Assembly: GCA_964541755.1 (NCBI GenBank)
Contig: CAZIRF010000020.1
Coordinates: forward strand, 1-49,212
Direction: 5' to 3'
Source: CAZIRF01 sp964541755
GTDB taxonomy: Bacteria > Spirochaetota > Spirochaetia > Treponematales > Breznakiellaceae
Length of the DNA: 49,212 bases
In this document: in pieces, positions 32,580-40,962 of the stretch
Position numbering within the stretch: the first letter of the stretch is position 1
Layout: every line of letters starts with the position of its first letter
Translations under genes and position numbers: made by a program
Notes under the pieces: generated by a model
Databases searched by the model: none
What the model was told of the DNA's origin: nothing
The model's input: the letters and a program-made list of their open reading frames with translations, nothing else

Positions 32580-32819
32580 GTAACCGGAAGCTTGCAGTTG
32601 GGAAAAATGAAAGAAGGGGCCGCTGAGGCCCGTAAAATGCGGTCACACAGGCTCCCCGATCAGTTTCCATGACGCGACGGCCCCTGCGGCCGTGCTTCAC
32701 GCCAAGCGGATTCCGCTTGGCGCGAGATCCCGGCCTACCCCCGCGAGCAGCGCGGGGCAGGCTGTATGGCTGTTTCCCTGCCTGGATTCACGGTTGTGGA
32801 GCTGCAAGCTTCCGCTTAC
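32580..32819. repeat. 240-bp element with 18-bp terminal inverted repeats
   Basis: Left end GTAACCGGAAGCTTGCAG (32580-32597), right end CTGCAAGCTTCCGCTTAC (32802-32819), inverted with one mismatch. Inside lie several hairpins (GGGGCCG-CTGAGG-type, CCAAGCGGATTCCGCTTGG at 32703-32721) and the block CCCCTGCGGCCGTGCTTCA plus GATCCCGGCCTACCCCC shared with repeats A and B. No protein is encoded. No target duplication is seen. Confidence 0.7.
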
Positions 32820-32909
32820 CAATCATGTATTACTACAGGGGCAGGGGGGTATGCAAGGATGACGGGTGTGCTATGGGCTATTCCCCGGTTCAATGACTGC
32901 TATAGACGC

Positions 32910-32936
32910 AAAAAGGCCACCCCTTCGGATGGCCTT
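32910..32936 (-). terminator. intrinsic terminator (minus strand)
   Basis: On the minus strand AAGGCCATCC-GAA-GGGGTGGCCTT is followed by TTTTTG. It directly follows a copy of the tRNA-fMet 3' end (32943-32960) and looks like the original tRNA terminator. Confidence 0.7.
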
Positions 32937-32942
32937 ATCACC

Positions 32943-32960
32943 TAGCAGGGACAGGACTCG
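32943..32960 (-). repeat. tRNA-fMet 3'-end fragment (direct repeat)
   Basis: TAGCAGGGACAGGACTCG is identical to the last 18 nt of the tRNA-fMet gene (33218-33235), in the same orientation, 275 bp away. Its arrangement with an adjacent terminator is what a past integration at the tRNA 3' end would leave. Confidence 0.8.
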
Positions 32961-33149
32961 GCTTCCGGGGCTCGGCGTCCTGCCTTCCCCTCCGCAAGCG
33001 GAGGGGCCCCCTCCAGCCCGCGCCCAGTGCCTGCCGCGCACATCCTGTGCGCTTTTCCTCGCTTCGCTCGGCGGCACTGGACGATCAGGCCTTTGGCCTG
33101 GCGCTGCAAGGAAAGGTTCATACGTGCCCGCCTTTGGCGGGCTGCGCGT

Positions 33150-33164
33150 CGAGTCCTGTCCCTG
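33150..33164 (+). repeat. inverted tRNA-fMet 3'-end fragment
   Basis: CGAGTCCTGTCCCTG is the reverse complement of 15 nt of the tRNA-fMet 3' end. Together with 32943-32960 it bounds a structured segment of about 220 bp as inverted repeats. Confidence 0.7.
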
Positions 33165-33176
33165 GGCTGTAGGCAC

Positions 33177-33210
33177 AAAAAAACCGCAGTCAGAGACTGC
33201 GGTTTTTGTC
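33177..33210 (-). terminator. tRNA-fMet terminator
   Basis: AACCGCAGTC-AGA-GACTGCGGTT forms a 10-bp stem followed on the minus strand by a T tract; the plus strand also has a T-rich flank, so it may work both ways. It lies 8 nt after the tRNA 3' end. Confidence 0.85.
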
Positions 33211-33217
33211 TTTTTCT

Positions 33218-33290
<73 letters not shown>

Positions 33291-33395
33291 TCGTTGTGAG
33301 ACTACTATACAAAAATTGGGGTAAACGTGTCAACGACTTGAGGGAATAAAACCGGAAGTTCTGGAGAAAATGTTGCTTTTGGGTCTTGATAAATG

Positions 33396-33437
33396 TTGTG
33401 CGCAATAATATATTGAGCAATATAAAGACGCGCACAA
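33396..33437 (+). promoter_or_regulatory. dyad upstream of the peroxidase/MarR operon
   Basis: TTGTGCGC (33396-33403) and GCGCACAA (33430-33437) are perfect 8-bp inverted arms, with AT-rich CAATAATATATTG between them. A second dyad GAAGTGCACGTACTTC lies at 33454-33469, before the ribosome-binding site. OhrR-type repressors bind AT-rich dyads near -10 boxes, so these are candidate operators. Confidence 0.55.
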
Positions 33438-33484
33438 TACATTTTTGAACTTTGAAGTGCACGTACTTCACAGGGAGGGTGCAA

Positions 33485-33997
33485 ATGGCTGCATCGGTAT
33501 TTGAGTTGAATGCGATAAAGAACGATGGATCCATGGTGAATTTTTCCCAATTCAAGGGGAAGACCCTGCTCGTGGTGAACACGGCGAGCAAGTGCGGCTT
33601 CACCCCGCAGTACAAGGGGCTTGAGGCCCTTCATGAAGAATTGGGGAGCAAAGGCCTCGTGGTTTTGGGCTTCCCCTGTGACCAATTTGCGCACCAAGAG
33701 CCGGGGTCCGATGAAGAAATCGCCCAATTCTGCTCAAAGAACTTCGGGGTCACTTTTCCCCTCATGCAGAAGGTCGATGTCAACGGCAAGAATACCCACC
33801 CGGTCTTTGAATTCGTCAAGGAAAAGGCCCCGGGGATTATCGGGAAATCGGTCAAATGGAATTTCACCAAATTCCTTGTGCGGGCCGATGGAACGACGGT
33901 AACCCGATACGATTCCCGCACCACCCCGGAATCAATGCACGATGAAGTTGCGAAGGCGGTTGAAGAAGACGCCCGCGCAAGGGCGGCGGGGCAGTGA
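33485..33997 (+). CDS. glutathione peroxidase (Cys type)
   Basis: A 170-residue thiol peroxidase of the GPx family that reduces hydrogen or lipid peroxides in the cytoplasm. It shows GKTLLVVNTASKCGFTPQYKGLEAL with peroxidatic Cys37 (Cys rather than selenocysteine), the Gln of FPCDQFAHQEPG, and the Trp-Asn pair in VKWNFTKFLVRADG, making the Cys-Gln-Trp-Asn active site. Such Cys-type enzymes usually use thioredoxin. ATG 33485 has GGGAGG 5-6 nt upstream; an earlier in-frame ATG at 33452 is too far. The stop overlaps the MarR gene start by GTGA, so the peroxidase and its likely regulator are co-expressed. Confidence 0.95.
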   Translation: MAASVFELNAIKNDGSMVNFSQFKGKTLLVVNTASKCGFTPQYKGLEALHEELGSKGLVVLGFPCDQFAHQEPGSDEEIAQFCSKNFGVTFPLMQKVDVNGKNTHPVFEFVKEKAPGIIGKSVKWNFTKFLVRADGTTVTRYDSRTTPESMHDEVAKAVEEDARARAAGQ

Positions 33998-34482
33998 TTT
34001 CCACAGCAGGGGGGCAGCAAGAGCCCTGTGCCCCCGAGTTCAAAATCGAGAACCAGCTCTGCTACTTGGTGCACCGCCTGGATCAGGCAATCCTTGCCCG
34101 CTACCGGCCCCTCTTGGACGAGCTGGGGATCACGTACACCCAGTACATGGCCCTCCTCGTCCTCTGGGATCGGGGCGAGCAGACGACCGGTTCCCTGTGT
34201 ACGGCGATGGACCTGGACACCGGGACGGTATCGCCCCTGGTCAAGCGCCTTGAAAAGGCGGGCTATGTCGAACGGCGACGGGACGAGCGGGACGAACGAT
34301 CGGTGCGTATTTCGCTCACTCCTGCCGGAGAGGCCCTTCGCGATAGGGTAGGCCACATACCGGGAACCATCGCCGGCTGCGTCTTGGCCGAAGAAGGGGA
34401 GTACCAATCTGTGCGAGCCCTCCTCGAGCAGCTCTTGGGCCGGCTTGAAGGGGGGGATTGCAATACCTGCAGGGGAAGGTAG
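33994..34482 (+). CDS. MarR-family regulator, OhrR-like
   Basis: A 162-residue winged-helix protein. The N-terminal block IENQLCYLVHRLDQAILARYRPLLDELGITYTQYMALLVLWDRGEQ is the OhrR signature; Cys23 corresponds to the reactive Cys near the N-terminus of OhrR. The recognition helix is TGTVSPLVKRLEKAGYVERRRDERDERSVRISLT (wing at the end). OhrR-type proteins repress peroxide-defence genes until organic peroxide oxidises the Cys. GTG 33994 overlaps the peroxidase stop. The family and neighbour agree on an organic-peroxide switch. The C-terminus ends CNTCRGR with extra cysteines. Confidence 0.9.
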   Translation: MISTAGGQQEPCAPEFKIENQLCYLVHRLDQAILARYRPLLDELGITYTQYMALLVLWDRGEQTTGSLCTAMDLDTGTVSPLVKRLEKAGYVERRRDERDERSVRISLTPAGEALRDRVGHIPGTIAGCVLAEEGEYQSVRALLEQLLGRLEGGDCNTCRGR

Positions 34483-34515
34483 TATATACTGATAGCCACA
34501 CCCGGAGGTTACCCG

Positions 34516-36147
34516 ATGAATGCCAAACTGCCCGTCATTCTGCCCGTTCCACAGTCCAGCCGCTTTGGTACCAGCACCATTGCGGTCGCTGCCTTTGACA
34601 TGAGGGCGGATGAGGGTTTTTATGACCTGTTGGGGGCGCTTAGGGAAGACCTCGCGGAGTACTTTGGCGAATCGGTGACACATCCCCTCTCAAGCCGCGA
34701 GCAATTCGCCTTCTTTGGCGCGAACAGCCCCGAAGAGACCGTCCTGTGGGGGGCTAACTTCCGCGAGGAGTCGGGCCGCATCGGCTCCCTTGCCCTTGTC
34801 AAGGATGCGGCCCTTCTCCCGGGCGCCTACCGCCTTGAAGCGGCGGAGGGAACTATCAGTCTATATTCATTTGACGCAGAGGGGATGGCCGCCGCGGTCG
34901 CGACGCTCTTGCAGATACTCCTGCAGAGCTGGGATGGCTGGCGCTGGCTCGTCCCGGATACGGTCATCGAAGACGCTCCGGCCCTTGGTTGGCGGGGGCT
35001 CATGATCGACGTTTCGCGGCACTTTATGCCGATAGCGACCCTCAAACGCATGGTGCGCCTTGCGGCGCTGTGGAAGATAAATCGCCTGCACTGGCACCTG
35101 TCCGACGATCAGGGCTGGCGGGTTGCCCTCGACGGTCACCCTGAACTCGAGCTCAAGGCCTCGACGAGGGGAGGGGGCGATCCCCATAAAAACGGCTGCT
35201 ATTTAAAAGAAGAAATACGCGAATTCGTCTCGTTTGCAACAGCCCGGGGTATATCAATAATGCCCGAACTCGACCTCCCCGGCCACGTGCGGGCGGTTCT
35301 CGCCGCCCGACCCGACCTTGCATGCGGGGAGGGGCCCTTTACGGTATGGGAGGCCTGGGGTATTGCCGACGATGTCCTGTGCATGGGTAAAGACGCCTCG
35401 CTCGCCTTTGCCAAGGAGGCATGGGCAGAGCTGATAGAGCTCTTTCCCGCCCCCTGGGTACACATTGGGGGCGATGAGTGCCCCACCACGCGCTGGGAAT
35501 CCTGCCCCCGCTGTCGCGCACGCAAAGAGTCTTTGGGGCTTGAAAAGTGGGAAGACTTGCAAGGTTGGTTTATCCGCGAACTTTCCGGCTTCCTGCGTTC
35601 GCGCGGGAAGGAGGTCTTCGGCTGGGACGAGGTCCTCGACAGCGAAATCTCGCAATCGGGCGGCCCGGTGAACGTCTTTCACTGGCGGGCCTGGCTCCCC
35701 GAACAGGGCGCCAAGGCCCTCGAGAAGGGGCTCAAGCTCGTCTCTTCGCCCTTCTCGCCCTGGTACCTCGACTTTGTCCAGAGCGACGACCGCACGAGTT
35801 CCCCGGGTCTCGCCTACCGCAGCCCGAAAGCCTCCACCCTGGAACGGGTTTTCAAATACGACCCCTTTGCGGGTTTGGCCACTGCGGGGAGCCCCGAAGA
35901 CAGATCGGCTGCCGCCCCCGATACGGCGATTCCCGCGGGCTTCCTGGGGGTCCAGGCCAATGCGTGGACCGAGTATATCCGCGACGGAAAGCGCCTTGAG
36001 TACATGCTCTTTCCCCGCCTCGTGGCCCTTGCCCAGCGCGGCTGGTGCGGGCAGAATGTGGGTAGCTGGGAAGCCTTTCGCGAGCAGCTCGCCTCCCAGC
36101 GCGTCATCTTCGATCGCCTTGCCATTAACGCAGCTCCTTTGAGATAA
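34516..36147 (+). CDS. beta-N-acetylhexosaminidase, GH20
   Basis: A 543-residue cytoplasmic enzyme (no signal peptide) removing terminal GlcNAc/GalNAc from chitobiose or glycans. The GH20b-like N-domain (residues about 1-145) is followed by the TIM barrel: LGWRGLMIDVSRHFMPIATLKRMVRLAALWKINRLHWHLSDDQGWRVALDG, EIREFVSFATARGISIMPELDLPGHVRAVLAA, and the catalytic Asp-Glu pair in HIGGDECPTTRWESC (about residue 319). It continues with WDEVLD, VNVFHWRAW and a late VQANAWTEYIRDGKRLEYMLFPRLVALAQRGWC. GGAGG lies 7 nt before ATG 34516. It is preceded by a TATACT-GATAG sequence at 34486-34495 and followed by a 17-bp hairpin (36157-36196). Confidence 0.94.
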   Translation: MNAKLPVILPVPQSSRFGTSTIAVAAFDMRADEGFYDLLGALREDLAEYFGESVTHPLSSREQFAFFGANSPEETVLWGANFREESGRIGSLALVKDAALLPGAYRLEAAEGTISLYSFDAEGMAAAVATLLQILLQSWDGWRWLVPDTVIEDAPALGWRGLMIDVSRHFMPIATLKRMVRLAALWKINRLHWHLSDDQGWRVALDGHPELELKASTRGGGDPHKNGCYLKEEIREFVSFATARGISIMPELDLPGHVRAVLAARPDLACGEGPFTVWEAWGIADDVLCMGKDASLAFAKEAWAELIELFPAPWVHIGGDECPTTRWESCPRCRARKESLGLEKWEDLQGWFIRELSGFLRSRGKEVFGWDEVLDSEISQSGGPVNVFHWRAWLPEQGAKALEKGLKLVSSPFSPWYLDFVQSDDRTSSPGLAYRSPKASTLERVFKYDPFAGLATAGSPEDRSAAAPDTAIPAGFLGVQANAWTEYIRDGKRLEYMLFPRLVALAQRGWCGQNVGSWEAFREQLASQRVIFDRLAINAAPLR

Positions 36148-36156
36148 TTTCATTGA

Positions 36157-36196
36157 AGAGGCAATTTCAAAAATAAACGTTTTTTGAAATTGCCTC
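36157..36196. repeat. hairpin of the GAGGCAATTTCA family (H6)
   Basis: AGAGGCAATTTCAAAAA pairs perfectly with TTTTTGAAATTGCCTCT over 17 bp, with a 6-nt loop. It starts 10 nt after the GH20 stop and matches hairpin 1 of the 143-bp units. No U tract follows. Confidence 0.8.
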
Positions 36197-36233
36197 TGAA
36201 ACCTGTCACCAATTTTGTTGTTTGGAAGCATGT

Positions 36234-37232
36234 ATGAACCGGAACGAAACACCGATAGATTCCCTTGTTGCCAGTGAAGAAAGTGCACCAGTAGCAAAGC
36301 ACTTTGAAGCGGTTCGCCACGAGCTCTCCCGCGTCCTCGTGGGGCAGAGCGAACTGGTCGAGGCCCTCGCCATCGCCCTGATATGCAATCAGCATGTACT
36401 CATTGAAGGGGTGCCCGGCGTGGCCAAGACCCTTACGGTACGCGCCCTGGGCGATATCATGGGGCTCTCCTTCCAGCGCATCCAGTTTACCCCGGACCTC
36501 CTGCCATCGGACTTGGTGGGCACGCAGATCTTCCACCCTCAAAGCGGGGAGTTCAGCGTGCGCAAGGGGCCGGTCTTTGCGAACCTCGTCCTGGCCGACG
36601 AGATCAACCGCGCCCCGGCCAAGGTGCAGTCGGCCCTGCTCGAGTCGATGGAGGAGCGGCAGGTGACCCTGGGCGACACGAGCTTCCCGCTGCCGACGCC
36701 CTTCATGGTCCTCGCCACGCAGAACCCCATCGAACAGGAGGGGACCTACCCCCTGCCCGAGGCCCAGCTCGACCGCTTCATGTTCAAGGTCCACGTCGAC
36801 TACCCCGGCCGCGACGAAGAGCTCGCCATCCTGCGCCTCAAGCGCGCCGCGACGCCACTTCTCTCGAAGGCCCTGGATGCCGCTTCCCTTGCAGAACTCT
36901 CCCGCGCCGCGGAGTCCGTTCACCTGGAAGAGCGCCTCGAGGAGTACATTGTCGATCTCGTGCGAGCCACCCGCGACCCGGCTGCTTACGGCCTGGATTT
37001 GGGGCCGGCCATACGCTTCGGGGCCGGGCCCCGCGCTATCGGTTTTTTCCTCAAGGCGAGCCAGGCCCGCGCCCTCCTCTGCGGCCGGGACTTCGTCCTT
37101 CCCGCCGACGTACACTACGTTGCCCCCCTCATCCTGCGCCACCGCATCCTCTTGAGCTGGGAGGCCCTCGCCGAGGGCCTCACGGCCGATACCGTCGTTG
37201 CCCGCATTCTCGAAGGGGTTTCGGCCCCATGA
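36234..37232 (+). CDS. MoxR-type AAA+ ATPase
   Basis: A 332-residue MoxR-family ATPase, which acts as a chaperone-like partner of the VWA proteins encoded next. Walker A is EGVPGVAKTLT (about residues 53-60), Walker B VLADEINRAPAKVQSALLESMEERQVTL, sensor-1 ATQNPIEQEGTYPLPEAQLDRFMFK. The C-terminal domain includes AIRFGAGPRAIGFFLKASQARALLCGRDFVLPADV. ATG 36234 has a GGAA-type ribosome-binding site; a TTG at 36222 is an alternative. It overlaps the next gene by ATGA and is the first gene of a seven-gene Bat-type operon. Confidence 0.93.
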   Translation: MNRNETPIDSLVASEESAPVAKHFEAVRHELSRVLVGQSELVEALAIALICNQHVLIEGVPGVAKTLTVRALGDIMGLSFQRIQFTPDLLPSDLVGTQIFHPQSGEFSVRKGPVFANLVLADEINRAPAKVQSALLESMEERQVTLGDTSFPLPTPFMVLATQNPIEQEGTYPLPEAQLDRFMFKVHVDYPGRDEELAILRLKRAATPLLSKALDAASLAELSRAAESVHLEERLEEYIVDLVRATRDPAAYGLDLGPAIRFGAGPRAIGFFLKASQARALLCGRDFVLPADVHYVAPLILRHRILLSWEALAEGLTADTVVARILEGVSAP

Positions 37233-38164
37233 TTACGGCCGCCCAACGGCAGCGAATTCGCGAACTCGAAGTACGGGCCCTGCGCCTCGTGTCGGGGCGG
37301 CTCATGGGGGAGTGGGCCTCGAACGTCCGCGGTACGGGCCTCGAGTTCCGCGACCTTCGCGAGTACGTCATTGGCGACGATGTGCGGCGCCTGGACTGGA
37401 AGGCCACTGCCCGATCGGGGCGGCCCCAGTTGCGGCAGTTTAGCGAGGAGCGCCAACAGGAAATCTGGTTTGCCCTCGACCTGTCCGCGTCGATGACGCC
37501 AGCAAAGGCCGCCCTTGCCCGCGAAGTCCTCGCGGTCCTCGCTTGGGCGGCCGTGCGGCAGGGGGACCCCTTCGGCATCGTGGGCTTTACCGACCGCATC
37601 GAATTCACCCGCAGGCCCGCCCGGGGCGAGGCCCAACTCTGGGCCGCCGTAGAAGACCTCCTCGCGACCCGCCCCGCATCCGCCCGGACCTCCTTTGATG
37701 CCCTCAACGCCTTCGCCCTGGGCACCCTGTCCCGGCGGGCGACCCTCGTTATCGTAAGCGACTTCGAAGGCGGCGCCGATGCCACAGACGCGTCTGCGGC
37801 CGCAGACGTGTCTGAGGCTTCAGACAGCCCCGACCCTATAGCCCCGGAGCTCGGAGCCCTCGCCCGGCGCCACGAGGCCATCGGCCTGCGGATAAGCGAC
37901 CCCGCCGAGCGCGGTGAACCGGCTGCCGGCCCCATCCTCCTCGCCCCCTGTGTGGACGGCGAAAGTGGCGAACGCGCCTGGATCGACCCCGTCTCCTCGC
38001 GGGCCCGCCGCCGCCTCGCCGCCAGCGCCCTCGAATCCGACCTCGCCATCGAAGCCGCCCTGCGCCGCGCCGGCGTCTGGTATTGCCCCCTTTCGGTGGG
38101 CAGCGACTTCATCCCGCCCCTCATGCGATTCTTTCATCGAAGAACGGAGTTGCGCGGTGCGTAA
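37229..38164 (+). CDS. DUF58 domain protein of the Bat locus
   Basis: A 311-residue protein with the DUF58 N-terminal block (LEVRALRLVSGRLMGEWASNVRGTGLEFRDLREYVIGDDVRRLDWKATARSGRPQLRQFSEER, residues 14-75) and a following VWA-like fold with the MIDAS-type DLSASM motif (about residue 86). Members cooperate with MoxR ATPases; their exact biochemical role is not settled. An acidic Ala/Asp insertion (GADATDASAAADVSEASDSP, about residues 182-202) is not a usual domain. The overlap with moxR is ATGA. The stop overlaps the next gene's GTG start by 8 bp. Confidence 0.9.
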   Translation: MITAAQRQRIRELEVRALRLVSGRLMGEWASNVRGTGLEFRDLREYVIGDDVRRLDWKATARSGRPQLRQFSEERQQEIWFALDLSASMTPAKAALAREVLAVLAWAAVRQGDPFGIVGFTDRIEFTRRPARGEAQLWAAVEDLLATRPASARTSFDALNAFALGTLSRRATLVIVSDFEGGADATDASAAADVSEASDSPDPIAPELGALARRHEAIGLRISDPAERGEPAAGPILLAPCVDGESGERAWIDPVSSRARRRLAASALESDLAIEAALRRAGVWYCPLSVGSDFIPPLMRFFHRRTELRGA

Positions 38165-38747
38165 GTGGGCTTTTTTTGCTTCCATCTCTTTCATACTGAT
38201 AGTTCTCTCCGCCTGCACGCGGGCGGCCGACGGGAGCACCCTGTTACGCACGCTCCCCGACGGCAGCAGTCTCCAGCTGCGCCCGGCGGCTCCCGCCCTT
38301 GGCGATCGGGTCCAGCTGGTACTCGAGGTCCCCGTACCGGAAGCCTCCAGCGGGCCAAATGGTCTCCGTGATCCGGGCGCCCCCCGCGTGTATGCCACAG
38401 AAGTTCCTGTCCTCTACGGCCCCGATGCCGAGCGCCTCTCGCCCGTCCACGAAGAGGCGGCCCCGGGCGGGCGACGCTACTACTGGTCCTTCCGCCCCCG
38501 GCAACCCGGGGTCTGGCAGCTGGTTCGGCCCGGCATGCGCGAGGAGATCTGTACGGTAGACTCGGCCCTCCTGCCCCTTCCCGGCGGCCAGCCCTCCGGC
38601 GGTCAGCCATCGGGTGGCGTGCCCTCCGGTGGCTCGTTGTCGGGCGGCCAGCCCTCCGGCGGCCAGCCGGCGCCCCTATTCCATGACGGCAACTGGCTCT
38701 GGAGCGGGGAGGGCGACCCGAACCCCCTGATGGGAGGCAGCCGGTGA
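38157..38747 (+). CDS. Bat-locus lipoprotein with PSGGQ repeats
   Basis: A 196-residue lipoprotein: MRKWAFFASISFILIVLSAC, lipobox LSAC, acylated Cys near residue 20. The central part is a beta-rich domain (GDRVQLVLEVPVPEASSG, YWSFRPRQPGVWQLVRPGMREEI), reminiscent of the immunoglobulin-like part of BatD but without a certain family. It then has a low-complexity run of GGQPSGGQPS-type repeats (about residues 145-175) and a Trp-containing end. GTG 38157 is chosen because GGAG lies 7 nt upstream and the frame starts at the signal peptide. Overlaps the DUF58 stop and the batA GTG (GTGA). Not a standard member of bat operons. Confidence 0.75.
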   Translation: MRKWAFFASISFILIVLSACTRAADGSTLLRTLPDGSSLQLRPAAPALGDRVQLVLEVPVPEASSGPNGLRDPGAPRVYATEVPVLYGPDAERLSPVHEEAAPGGRRYYWSFRPRQPGVWQLVRPGMREEICTVDSALLPLPGGQPSGGQPSGGVPSGGSLSGGQPSGGQPAPLFHDGNWLWSGEGDPNPLMGGSR

Positions 38748-39808
38748 GCCTTCGCTACCCGGGCCTCCTGGCCCTCTTGATACCCGTTCTGCTCCTCGCG
38801 CTTCTGGCCTTCTTCCCGCGCCTCGCCGTCCCCTCATCGCCCCTCGCGCGGGCCCGCAGGGTCGCGCGCACCTGGCGCTCCTTTCTCTGGTGGCTCCCCG
38901 AGGCCTTCGCCCTCGCCGCGCTCGCCCTTGCGGTGGTTCTTCTGGCCGGGCCCGAGCGCCCCCTGGACCCCGCCCGGCAAGACGACGAGGGCCTGCGCAT
39001 CGCCGTCATACTCGATCGCTCGGGCTCGATGGGCGCCTTCGTCGAGTATTCAGGCGGGCATGTCCGCCGCCTCGACGCGGTAAAAGAAGTTACCCGCTCC
39101 TTTATTGCCGCGCGCCCGCGGGACGCCTTCAGCCTCGTCTCCTTCGCCCGCTACCCCGAAACCCACACACCCCTTACGACGAGCACGGATATCATCGTCG
39201 ACTTCCTCTCGCTCATCGACGTGCCCACCCGCGACGACGAGGACGGAACAGCCATCGGAGATGCACTGGTCCTTGCCCTCGCCCACCTTGGGGCCGGAAG
39301 CCCGGCTGCGTCATTGGAGGGGCCGGCGGCGCTGGAGGCAGCGGCGCTTGAAACAGCGGCAAACGATCCTGCCGCCGCCCGCCCCGCCGGGGTCGCCATA
39401 CTCCTTACCGACGGGCAGAACAATCAGGGGAGCAAGACCCCCGACGAGGCCGCCGCCCTCGCTTCGAAGCTGGGCATCCCCGTGTACACCATCGCCCTGG
39501 GCGGCGAGGGCTTCGTCATGGCGGATACTGCCTTCGGGCAGCGGGCCATGCGCGCCCCGGTCGACGTGGACGAAGACAGCCTGCGCGCCATCGCGGATGC
39601 CTCCGGCGGTCGCTTCTACCGCGCAAATCGCATTGAGGAGCTCTCCTCTTTTTATACTGATATCGCCACCCGCGAGACGAGCCGCATCGAGCGCAGCCTC
39701 GCAACACAGCGCGAACTCGTCCTCGCTCCCGCGCTCGCCTTTTTGCTTGCCCTTTCGGCAGGCATTGTGATCCTGCGCAGCCTCATCTTGAGGAGACCCG
39801 ACGCATGA
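38744..39808 (+). CDS. batA: BatA-like VWA membrane protein
   Basis: A 354-residue inner-membrane protein: two N-terminal membrane segments (about residues 6-26 and 50-70), a von Willebrand A domain, and one C-terminal span (about 330-350). The MIDAS site DRSGSMG (about residues 90-96) and the second metal residue block TRDDEDGTAIGDAL, plus LLTDGQNNQG, are intact, so metal-dependent binding is expected. Homologues form the Bat complex tied to aerotolerance or envelope integrity. GTG 38744 overlaps the upstream stop by GTGA. The name batA is given by order and architecture. Confidence 0.85.
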   Translation: MSLRYPGLLALLIPVLLLALLAFFPRLAVPSSPLARARRVARTWRSFLWWLPEAFALAALALAVVLLAGPERPLDPARQDDEGLRIAVILDRSGSMGAFVEYSGGHVRRLDAVKEVTRSFIAARPRDAFSLVSFARYPETHTPLTTSTDIIVDFLSLIDVPTRDDEDGTAIGDALVLALAHLGAGSPAASLEGPAALEAAALETAANDPAAARPAGVAILLTDGQNNQGSKTPDEAAALASKLGIPVYTIALGGEGFVMADTAFGQRAMRAPVDVDEDSLRAIADASGGRFYRANRIEELSSFYTDIATRETSRIERSLATQRELVLAPALAFLLALSAGIVILRSLILRRPDA

Positions 39809-40962
39809 CCATCCTCAATCCATCAGCCCTTTTTTTACTCGTCCTCGTCCCCCTCATCTGGGTCTTGGCGCAGCGCAACCGGCGTATCTCTGCCGTTTGG
39901 CGAAGGCAGCGCGGCCTTGAAAAAGCGCCTCTTGTTGCCCTGCGGCCCTGGCTGGAGGCCTTTACCGTTTTATGCACGGTTCTGGCCCTCGCCCGCCCGG
40001 TACGCAACCCCGTCCCGGTCGACTCGCAGGACTTGGGCCAGGATTCCATCTTCCTTGTGGATGTCTCGCGCTCGATGCAGACGCGCGACCTCAACGGCGA
40101 GGGGCGGCTTGAGGTGGTCAAACGGGCCCTCCTGGACCTCGTTCCGCAGCTCTCCGGCGACCGGGTTGCCCTCGTCGCCTTTGCCGGCTCCACCGTGGCC
40201 AAGTGCCCCCTTACCAGCGATACCGCCTTCTTCTCGCAGGCCGTCCGCCTTCTCGACACGAGCTCTGCCGCGCGGGGCGGCACCCTCTTGGGCGATGCCC
40301 TGCGGCAGATTCGCCGCGATTTTGGCGATAAAACAGCGGAAGAGGATTTGGCTGATACCAAAGGGGCCGGCTCCGCCGGCCCGGGCGCCGACAGCGCTGC
40401 GCAGTCTTCCGATCGCACGAGCGCGCGGCGGCACAAGGCCGTCTGGGTCTTTACCGATGGCGGGGATCAGGAGAGTTTCCCCGTCGAGGCCGCGCGCGAG
40501 CTTTCCGGGGCGGGTTTTACCCTGCACTTGTGGGGGGTGGGGACACTTGAGGGCGACAGCGTCCCCGAGCGCGGTGTTACCTCGAGCCTCAACGAGGAGC
40601 TCCTCGCGCAGATTGCCGCCGCGGTCGAGGGCGGCTCCTGGTACGGGACCTCGACCCCCCTGTGGCAGTTCCCCGCTGCCTACGGGCGGGAGCGACGCCC
40701 TTTGAGCCTTACCCGGAGCACCCGCGTCGTCTGGCAGGAGGACGCCTGGTTCCTCCTGTGGCCGGCCTTCCTCGCCCTCTTTTTCGACACCCTTATTGCC
40801 CTCTGGCCGGGCTTTCTCCTCGCCCTCCGTTCGCGGCGGGAGCCGAGGAGTGGATCTGCTGCCGTTGCCGGGAGAGAAACCGGCGCCAGCACAGGCACCA
40901 GCCCGCTTGTACGCCCCGGCCCGGGCACCAATCGCGGGGCGGCAAAGGGGGAGCGACCATGA
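39805..40962 (+). CDS. batB: BatB-like VWA membrane protein
   Basis: A 385-residue protein with an N-terminal membrane helix (about residues 8-22), a second hydrophobic segment (about 50-66), a VWA domain with the MIDAS variant DVSRSMQ (about residue 88-94) and VFTDGGDQES, and a C-terminal span (about residues 310-335). A spacer GAGSAGPGADSAAQSSDRTSARR is inserted inside the VWA fold (about residues 190-212). It overlaps batA by ATGA. The C-terminal 50 residues are Ala/Gly/Arg-rich. Expected to work with BatA in the inner membrane. Confidence 0.85.
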   Translation: MTILNPSALFLLVLVPLIWVLAQRNRRISAVWRRQRGLEKAPLVALRPWLEAFTVLCTVLALARPVRNPVPVDSQDLGQDSIFLVDVSRSMQTRDLNGEGRLEVVKRALLDLVPQLSGDRVALVAFAGSTVAKCPLTSDTAFFSQAVRLLDTSSAARGGTLLGDALRQIRRDFGDKTAEEDLADTKGAGSAGPGADSAAQSSDRTSARRHKAVWVFTDGGDQESFPVEAARELSGAGFTLHLWGVGTLEGDSVPERGVTSSLNEELLAQIAAAVEGGSWYGTSTPLWQFPAAYGRERRPLSLTRSTRVVWQEDAWFLLWPAFLALFFDTLIALWPGFLLALRSRREPRSGSAAVAGRETGASTGTSPLVRPGPGTNRGAAKGERP

